A stretch of 37,408 nt of DNA from Planctomycetota bacterium (GTDB lineage Bacteria; Planctomycetota; UBA1135; GCA-002748355), in the NCBI GenBank assembly GCA_011321845.1, contig DROQ01000078.1, positions 1 to 37,408 of the forward strand. The letters are read 5' to 3'. A program made the position numbers and the translations under genes. Shown piece by piece: positions 32,312-37,408 of the stretch. Position 1 is the first letter of the stretch. Every line of letters begins with the position of its first letter. Under the pieces are notes generated by a model. That model had not been told where the DNA came from. It searched no databases and was given only the letters and a program-made list of their open reading frames with translations.

Positions 32312-33151
32312 TCAGGAACCCTCCCGTCCATCCCCGGGGCTTAGGGAGGACCGGGGAACTTCGGGAAACAACGGGATGGCGACCAGGGCGAAGAGGGCGC
32401 CCACCACAAGGTCCACGACCCAGTGGAGGCGGAGGACCAGAGTTCCCAAGATCAGAAAGAATCCGACCGGCGCCAACCAGAGGAGATGCCTGCGCGCGTA
32501 TTTGGCTGCGAAGTGCAGAGTAAGGAGGGTCATCATCGTGTGCCCGGAAGGCATGCAATCCTGCTTCAAACCTTCGTATTGTTTAAGCAAGGGATCCAGA
32601 GCCTCGTAGAAAACACCTCCCTGGAGCGCTCCCCCAAAATCGATAAAGCGATAGGGAGGAAGGGTCGGCATCGCGATATAGCCCATATAGGAAAACAGAA
32701 ACCCCCCGAGGATCCGGAAGGCGAAGTGATAAACCCTGTCGGACCGCCCCTTCCGATAGAGAATGATGATCAAAAAGATCGGGAGGAAGTAAAAACTCGA
32801 GTAGCAAAGCGTGCAGACCTCGACCACCCAGACAGGGGGTTGCCGGAGGAATGCACGAACCGCCTGGGCGCCCAGGGCCTCGTCCCAGGCCATCACCAGG
32901 ATCTCCCCGGGGAAAGGGACCAGGTCGGGAAGGATTTGCCCGAGGCTGTTGAAGGCAAGAAGCAAACAACCCAACAGCAAGGCGATTTTGAGAGGCCCGA
33001 AACGAAGGCGGGAGAGCCCGTAAGCCGGGAAGATCACCAGAAAATGTCCAAGGGTCCATAGCCACCGGTGGGGGACTTCCCCCCCCGCAAAGAGCAAAAA
33101 GGTCCCAACCGTCCATCCATACCAAACATAGAGGAGTTCCAAACGTCCCAT
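32312..33151 (-). CDS. PAP2-superfamily membrane phosphatase/phosphotransferase
   Basis: A 279-aa protein with about six or seven membrane helices. The phosphatase signature is split as expected: PSGHTMM (201-207, catalytic histidine in PSGH) and RLHWVVDLVVG (241-251, His243 and Asp247). The first motif is weak (LPPYRFID, about 164-171), which fits the AUR1/inositol-phosphorylceramide-synthase-like branch better than classical lipid phosphatases. It probably acts on lipid phosphates or transfers phospho-head-groups in the cytoplasmic membrane. TATCCT stands 7 nt before the ATG with no ribosome site. It is divergent from the secreted protein gene at 33199. Confidence 0.82.
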   Translation of the reverse strand: MGRLELLYVWYGWTVGTFLLFAGGEVPHRWLWTLGHFLVIFPAYGLSRLRFGPLKIALLLGCLLLAFNSLGQILPDLVPFPGEILVMAWDEALGAQAVRAFLRQPPVWVVEVCTLCYSSFYFLPIFLIIILYRKGRSDRVYHFAFRILGGFLFSYMGYIAMPTLPPYRFIDFGGALQGGVFYEALDPLLKQYEGLKQDCMPSGHTMMTLLTLHFAAKYARRHLLWLAPVGFFLILGTLVLRLHWVVDLVVGALFALVAIPLFPEVPRSSLSPGDGREGS

Positions 33152-33158
33152 CCCAAAG

Positions 33159-33164
33159 AGGATA
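33159..33164 (-). promoter_or_regulatory. Candidate -10 box TATCCT, 7 nt before PAP2 ATG
   Basis: Minus-strand TATCCT followed by 7 nt and the ATG at 33151. The -35 is not recognisable. It has the same geometry as waaF and argR, and no Shine-Dalgarno is present. Confidence 0.3.
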
Positions 33165-33186
33165 GCCCTGGCCTCCTCCCGGCGGT

Positions 33187-33192
33187 TAACCT
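33187..33192 (+). promoter_or_regulatory. Candidate -10 box TAACCT, 6 nt before the next gene
   Basis: TAACCT is followed by 6 nt and a double ATG (33199, 33202). It faces away from the PAP2 candidate box, the two boxes being 22 bp apart. The -35 is weak. Confidence 0.25.
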
Positions 33193-33198
33193 ATCTGC

Positions 33199-34194
33199 AT
33201 GATGGATCCACTTTCCCTTGTTTTTCTCTCCTCCCTTCTGCTCCCCTTCCAGGGAGGGAAAGAGGGGGTCCCCCCCAAAGACACCATCCCTGCCTCCCGC
33301 CCCAAGGCTCCCCCCCTCAGGAGCCTTGGAAAAGGTATTTGCCACCTGAAACCCAAACGGGTCCTCGACCTGAGACTGGGGAGGGGAGGCCTCCCAGGTA
33401 AAGGGCGCTGGGACCTTTCCGCCCTCCTGAAGAGTTACGCCTCCTTTGGCACAGACGGCCTCGTGATCGAGATCGCCGACACCAAATCCGACTGGGCCCA
33501 GCTCCCCAACCTCCTTGAGCGCCTGGACCGGCTCGACAGGATCCAGGCCAAAGCATGGATCGCAATCCGCCCTCCAAGCCTGGGGGCCAACTCGGAGCCC
33601 TTTTTGGGAAATTTCATCCGCTGGGCGGAGGAGATCGCCAAACTCGCGGCCAGGCATCCCTCCCTCGTCGCCCTCTACATTCCACAGATCTTTCAGGGAA
33701 AAAACCTCTTTATCCTCCATCCCGGAAGACTCGAGCGAATGCGTGCAGCCTTGCGCCCCCAAGGAGTAAACCTCGTCGGCCAGTTCTATGACCTCATCCC
33801 CGAAAACCTGGGCGACTACGGTCCCCTCCTCGACGGAATCGTGATCCAATACACCAACACGCAGTCCGCCCTCAATCTGGACAGCTTTCTCTTCATGGCG
33901 AAAAAAGTCGCCCCGAACCATTGGAAAGTCCTGGGTGGGTACTCCCTGGGCCTCAGCAGAAACAACAAGACCACCCCCCCCCCATGGCTAGTCAGCTACT
34001 TTCTCAGGCATGCAATGTTGCGATGCGACGGCTTCCTTCTCGACGGACTCCAGGGAGGTCCGGGAGGGGAACTCCAGATCACCAATCCCAAACTCTCAGA
34101 TCGAGAACAGCGCCAGTACGTAGGCGCCCTTTTGGAATCTGTACGCAAATATCGGAAACTCCGCCCCCTACCCCAAAAGAAGAATTCCAAGTAG
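33199..34194 (+). CDS. Secreted protein of unknown function, possibly TIM-barrel-like
   Basis: A 331-aa protein with a short signal sequence (about 1-18, PLSLVFLSSLLLPFQGG). The rest alternates helices and strands: GTDGLVIEIADT, IQAKAWIAIRPP, SLVALYIPQIF, LDGIVIQYTNT, HWKVLGGYSLGL and CDGFLLDGLQGG. This rhythm fits a beta/alpha barrel such as glycoside-hydrolase-like families, but no catalytic acid pair could be assigned. A lysine-rich C-terminus ends the protein. A second ATG (33202) follows the first directly. It is followed after 57 nt by two GSDH-like secreted proteins on the same strand. Function unknown. Confidence 0.7.
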   Translation: MMDPLSLVFLSSLLLPFQGGKEGVPPKDTIPASRPKAPPLRSLGKGICHLKPKRVLDLRLGRGGLPGKGRWDLSALLKSYASFGTDGLVIEIADTKSDWAQLPNLLERLDRLDRIQAKAWIAIRPPSLGANSEPFLGNFIRWAEEIAKLAARHPSLVALYIPQIFQGKNLFILHPGRLERMRAALRPQGVNLVGQFYDLIPENLGDYGPLLDGIVIQYTNTQSALNLDSFLFMAKKVAPNHWKVLGGYSLGLSRNNKTTPPPWLVSYFLRHAMLRCDGFLLDGLQGGPGGELQITNPKLSDREQRQYVGALLESVRKYRKLRPLPQKKNSK

Positions 34195-34239
34195 ACTCCA
34201 GGGCCTCTCTCCGCTTCATCCCTCCGTCTCTCAACTTCT

Positions 34240-34245
34240 TAGATT
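34240..34245 (+). promoter_or_regulatory. Candidate -10 box TAGATT, 6 nt before the GSDH-like gene
   Basis: TAGATT is followed by CACAAC and the ATG at 34252; there is no Shine-Dalgarno. It is one of several such boxes in the window. The -35 is not recognisable. Confidence 0.25.
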
Positions 34246-34251
34246 CACAAC

Positions 34252-35670
34252 ATGAAAGATCGCTCGGCCCTTCCCTGGTCTCTCCTCATCCTCAGCTCCA
34301 TCGTCGGCGGCAGCCTCCAACAAAACCTTTTCGGCCAGTTCAAGGCTGTTCCCGTCCTCCCGCCGAAATCAGGAGTCAGCCAACCGGTTTGCATGGACAT
34401 CGCCAAGGATGGAAGAATCTTCTTCTCCGAGCGCAGCTCAGGATTGATCAAGATCTACGATCCAAAGAGGGGTCTGGTCTCCCTTCCCTTCGCCCAACTC
34501 TTCAACACGGACTCCAGTGGAGAGAAGGGTCTCTTGGGGATCGCCCTTCATCCCGACTTCCCCACCAAACCCTATGTCTTCTCCTTCCAACATTACAAGA
34601 GCGGGAGCCGGACCTTTGGCCGCATCACCCGCTTTACCGCCAATGGGGACCGGGCCACTGCCTCCAAGATCATTTTCGATCGCATCCCCAGCTCCACCGT
34701 CCACAACGGGGGCTATCTCCGTTTCGGTCCGGACAAGATGCTCTACTTCACGGTAGGAGACAACGCCTCTCCCAACCGGGCCCAGGACAAGAATCCCGCT
34801 GTTTTGGCCGGCAAGATGCATCGCATCAGGGAGGACGGGAGCATTCCAGCCGACAATCCCTTTGGCCCCAAGAGCACCTTTTTCGCAATGGGGATCCGCA
34901 ACTCCTTTGGCTTCGCCTTCCACCCCCTGAACTCCAAACTCTATGAGGGGGAGAACGGACCCAACACCAACGATGAGCTTCAGATCCTCCGACCGGGGGG
35001 AAACTACGGCTGGCCGAGGGAACTCGGAAACCAGAACAAGCCCGGCTTCGACAAACCCATCCACACCTGGACCCCCTGCTTCGCCCCTTGCGGAATGGAG
35101 TTTTATGAGGGGACCTCGTACCCCAGGCAGTACGCCCACTCCCTCTGGATCGCGGATTACGTCAAAGGAGGCTTGCGCATCCTGACCCTGGACCAGGGGA
35201 CGCTCGAGAAGGTAACAAACGAAACCATTCTCCCGGTCGCCACCTACATGACCGACCTCCGAATGGGGCGAGACGGAAAGATGTACGCCTGCTCGCTTTA
35301 CAAACACCAGATCTATCGCATCGACTGGGTAGGGGCACCCCCCCTCCTTCCCGATCTGGATCTCGTCGGCCCCCAGCTCGTTCCCTCAAAAAACTGGCTG
35401 AGCCAAAGGGGACACCCATCCTCCATGATGTTCCTCCTCTTTGGGCCTCGCCTCGATCCTCCGACCAAGACCCCCTTCGGTTCGGTTGAGGTCCTTCCCC
35501 TCCTCAGCTTCTTCGGGGCGCTCGCAAACAACGATGGCATCGCCACCTTCCCCCTCGGCATCCCTGCCGACCCCAAGGCGCAGGGGCTCCGCGCGAGCTT
35601 CCAGGCCTTGGAATATCACCCGACCCTTGGAATCCGATTCAGCAATCGGGTGGAACTTTGGATCCACTGA
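34252..35670 (+). CDS. Secreted PQQ-type sugar dehydrogenase-like protein (GSDH family), copy 1
   Basis: A 472-aa exported six-bladed beta-propeller of the glucose/sorbosone dehydrogenase family, which oxidises aldoses in the periplasm with PQQ. A signal peptide (about 1-28, ending in LFGQ) is followed by the propeller: EKGLLGIALHPDF, VHNGGYLRFGPD with the presumed catalytic His151, MGIRNSFGFAFHP with Arg216 at the PQQ contact, and YEGENGPNTNDELQILRPGGNYGWP. From about residue 382 comes a separate domain of about 90 residues, shared with the next gene. An intrinsic-terminator-like hairpin follows the stop. Whether PQQ is made by this organism is unknown. Confidence 0.82.
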   Translation: MKDRSALPWSLLILSSIVGGSLQQNLFGQFKAVPVLPPKSGVSQPVCMDIAKDGRIFFSERSSGLIKIYDPKRGLVSLPFAQLFNTDSSGEKGLLGIALHPDFPTKPYVFSFQHYKSGSRTFGRITRFTANGDRATASKIIFDRIPSSTVHNGGYLRFGPDKMLYFTVGDNASPNRAQDKNPAVLAGKMHRIREDGSIPADNPFGPKSTFFAMGIRNSFGFAFHPLNSKLYEGENGPNTNDELQILRPGGNYGWPRELGNQNKPGFDKPIHTWTPCFAPCGMEFYEGTSYPRQYAHSLWIADYVKGGLRILTLDQGTLEKVTNETILPVATYMTDLRMGRDGKMYACSLYKHQIYRIDWVGAPPLLPDLDLVGPQLVPSKNWLSQRGHPSSMMFLLFGPRLDPPTKTPFGSVEVLPLLSFFGALANNDGIATFPLGIPADPKAQGLRASFQALEYHPTLGIRFSNRVELWIH

Positions 35671-35695
35671 GCCCTTCCCTGTGATAGGATTCTTG

Positions 35696-35721
35696 GAGGG
35701 TCCTTTTTTCGGCCCTCTTTT
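35696..35721 (+). terminator. Terminator-like hairpin between the two GSDH genes
   Basis: GAGGG and CC (35696-35703, with one bulged T) pair with GGCCCTC (35711-35717) around a T-rich loop; TTTTCTC follows. It is the most convincing intrinsic terminator in the window and implies that copy 2 has its own promoter. Confidence 0.55.
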
Positions 35722-35759
35722 CTCGATCCAATCCCAGCCCAACCAAAGGTATTCGCTCA

Positions 35760-37184
35760 ATGGACGCACGCTTAGCGATCCCCTCGCTCTTCTTAGCTTG
35801 CACGTTTTTTTCCAACACTGTTTTTGGGCAGTGGAAGGCCACTCCGATGCTCAAACCTTCGGAGCTGATGGACCGGCCCACCAATGTTGCGAACCTCCCT
35901 GACGGAATGATGATCATCACCGAAAGGTTCAAGGGGAGGCTCCGACTCTTCGACCCCAAAACCGGGAAGCTCGACCCGCGCCCCTTCACCACGGTTCCAA
36001 GCACCTTCCCCAAGGATGAACGCGGGCTGATCGGCGTCGCGGTCTCGAGGGACTTCAGCAAGGCGCCTTATGTCTTCGTGTACCAGCATCACAACAACAC
36101 GAAGGGGCAAGTCGTCGGAAGGGTCATCCGCTACACCGCAGTCAAGAAAAACGGCATCTATGTCGGCACCAACATGAAAGTCCTCAAGGACGACATCTTC
36201 TCCTTCTGGTCCAGGGCGGGGGGGAGGATGTCCATGGGCCCCGACAACAAGCTCTACGTCTCGGTCGGCGACAGCGGTCAACCCCAGAGGTCCCAGGACA
36301 TGCGGGCCTTCGAGTGGTCGGGCAAAGTCAACCGGGTCAACCTGGACGGTTCGGTCCCTTCGGACAACCCCTTCGGCAAGACCAAGTATTTTTACAGTGT
36401 CGGGATTCGGAATGGTTTCGGACTCACCTGGCATCCCGTTCTCGGCCAACTCTACGAATCCGAGAACGGTCCCACGAGCAACGACGAACTCCAGATCCTC
36501 CGGCCCGGGGGAAACTTCGGCTGGCCCAACGAGCTGGGGAACCAGGGCAAACCCGGCTACGACAAGCCGATCATGACCTGGACGCCCACCATCGCGCCGA
36601 CGGGCCTCGCCTTCGCCTACAGCAAGGCCTATCCCGCCTCGGTCCAGCTCGATCTCTTCCTCTGCGACTACAACAACAACCAGGTCCGCATCCTCAAGAT
36701 GGCCGGCAATCCCGCGGACAAAGTCATCAGCACAACCACCATCCCCGGAATCTTCGGTCCAACCGACTGCATCCAGGCCAGCGACGGCAAGATCTATGTG
36801 ATCTCCCACGGCACGGGCAACATCTACCGTCTCGACTGGACTGGGAAAGCTCCCACCCTCCCCGACCTCACCAACAAGGGGACCCCCAAGATCGGGAACA
36901 AAAACATCCTGACCCAGCGTGGCCGTCCCGGGAGTTTCATGGTCATGATGATCGGAGTTCCACTTGCGCCCCCCCTCTCCACGCTCTGGGGCAAACTCGA
37001 GGTCAAGAACGCGGCCTTCATCCAGCCCTTCGGACCCGCGGATGCGACCGGGATCTACTCCCTGGTCTATCCCATCCCCAACAACCAGGCCCTCAAGGGG
37101 CTCAAGTTCCGGATTCAGACCCTCGAGCTCAAACTCGACCTCAGCGGGGCAATGACCAACCCCATCGACATCACCATCCAGTAG
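35760..37184 (+). CDS. Secreted GSDH-family beta-propeller, copy 2, lacking the catalytic histidine
   Basis: A 474-aa paralogue of the preceding gene with the same layout: signal peptide (1-24, ending in VFGQ), propeller, and a C-terminal domain of about 90 residues from about 385. Conserved elements are VGIRNGFGLTWHP, YESENGPTSNDELQILRPGGNFGWP and the aspartate-rich VGDSGQPQRSQD. At the position of the catalytic His (HNGG in copy 1) it has Arg152 (RAGGR). It may be non-catalytic, a binding protein, or use a different base. AAAGG stands about 10 nt before the ATG. Similarity between the copies spans the full length, so they arose by tandem duplication and have diverged. Confidence 0.8.
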   Translation: MDARLAIPSLFLACTFFSNTVFGQWKATPMLKPSELMDRPTNVANLPDGMMIITERFKGRLRLFDPKTGKLDPRPFTTVPSTFPKDERGLIGVAVSRDFSKAPYVFVYQHHNNTKGQVVGRVIRYTAVKKNGIYVGTNMKVLKDDIFSFWSRAGGRMSMGPDNKLYVSVGDSGQPQRSQDMRAFEWSGKVNRVNLDGSVPSDNPFGKTKYFYSVGIRNGFGLTWHPVLGQLYESENGPTSNDELQILRPGGNFGWPNELGNQGKPGYDKPIMTWTPTIAPTGLAFAYSKAYPASVQLDLFLCDYNNNQVRILKMAGNPADKVISTTTIPGIFGPTDCIQASDGKIYVISHGTGNIYRLDWTGKAPTLPDLTNKGTPKIGNKNILTQRGRPGSFMVMMIGVPLAPPLSTLWGKLEVKNAAFIQPFGPADATGIYSLVYPIPNNQALKGLKFRIQTLELKLDLSGAMTNPIDITIQ

Positions 37185-37220
37185 CCCCCCAGGAAACCCC
37201 GAACCTCGTCCCCTCGATTC

Positions 37221-37237
37221 GCCCTCGATTCGAGGGC
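37221..37237. terminator. Palindromic hairpin after the last gene
   Basis: GCCCTCG-ATT-CGAGGGC, perfect 7-bp arms 37 nt after the stop of GSDH copy 2. A direct repeat of CCCTCGATTC precedes and overlaps the left arm. There is no T-run, so a U-less terminator or 3'-end stabiliser is likely. Confidence 0.4.
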
Positions 37238-37243
37238 GGAAAC

Positions 37244-37408
37244 ATGGGCGCTGGGAGATGCCTTGGCCGAGTTCTCGTCCACGAGGCCTGGGCTCTTCAG
37301 GGCCTTCGCATGCGGGCATCATGGACGCTGGAAGTGCCTTGGCCGAGTTCCCGTCCACGAGGCCTGGGCTCTTCAGGGCCTTCGCATGCGGGCATCATGG
37401 ACGCTGGA
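37244..37408. repeat. Tandem repeat of 76-77 bp running off the window
   Basis: A unit starting ATGG(G/A)CGCTGG repeats at 37244, 37321 and 37397 (periods 77 and 76). The first two copies differ by a few substitutions and one base of length. Each unit holds CGCATGCG and a hairpin AGGCCTG / CAGGGCCT. The period is not a multiple of three, so the array is unlikely to be coding. The right limit is not visible. Confidence 0.75.

Noticed and set aside
37244-37408. CRISPR array
   Set aside because: Repeat units of 76-77 bp abut directly without variable spacers and no cas gene is near.

Overview
The window is high-GC bacterial chromosome (roughly 63-67% by eye), densely coded on both strands. A Gram-negative cell envelope is indicated by a WaaF-type heptosyltransferase, a WaaP-like kinase, an MCE/Mla-type lipid transporter and several lipoproteins. 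A planctomycete-like lineage is my best guess. The grounds are the GyrA fluoroquinolone-region residues, the secreted PQQ-type dehydrogenase homologues with a shared C-terminal domain, the OTCase motif variant and the gene mix. This is inference; no rRNA or marker search was possible.

Layout. 1-748: left-edge partial secreted gene (-) and a low-GC intergenic stretch. 749-6989: heptosyltransferase (-), then divergent Tex-like protein, S41 peptidase and MobA (+). 7004-9662: two-gene minus unit, WaaP-like kinase followed by a HEAT/VWA secreted protein. 9822-15845: glutamate dehydrogenase, ArgR and argC-argB-argD-argF (+), a glutamate-to-citrulline block. 15853-20948: minus operon with an MCE-domain protein, a fused Mla-type ATPase-permease, a polytopic membrane protein and a GNAT acetyltransferase. 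21134-21700: lipoprotein c-type haem protein (+). 21755-22670: low-GC pair of unknown small genes (-), then a 26-bp inverted repeat and a minisatellite. 22671-29081: minus-strand series of peptide-type ABC transporter (binding lipoprotein and two permeases), transketolase and hypoxanthine/uracil DNA glycosylase. 29310-32304: gyrA and yqeY (+). 32312-33151: PAP2 membrane phosphatase (-). 33199-37184: secreted unknown protein and two tandem PQQ-sugar-dehydrogenase-like secreted proteins (+). 37221-37408: hairpin and a 76-77 bp tandem repeat running off the end.

Genes acting together. GdhA makes glutamate, ArgC/B/D/F carry it to citrulline, and ArgR probably controls them; the junctions inside argCBD are 4-nt ATGA overlaps. 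The MCE and ATPase-permease genes (also ATGA-coupled) form a compact lipid-transfer system. The three ABC transporter genes overlap by 4 nt but have no ATPase gene here.

Most notable signals: (1) a Mla-type ATPase fused to its permease beside an MCE protein whose C-terminus resembles a degenerate HtrA/DegP N-lobe lacking the catalytic His; (2) several genes with a -10-like hexamer only 6-7 nt before the start codon, suggesting leaderless mRNAs (best at argR and at the transporter lipoprotein); (3) a Tex homologue that has lost the YqgF DPGxRTG motif and has a tail of about 280 residues; (4) a near-perfect 26-bp hairpin beside a low-GC gene pair; (5) tandem GSDH paralogues, one lacking the catalytic His; (6) GyrA with Ala and Pro at the quinolone-bridge positions.
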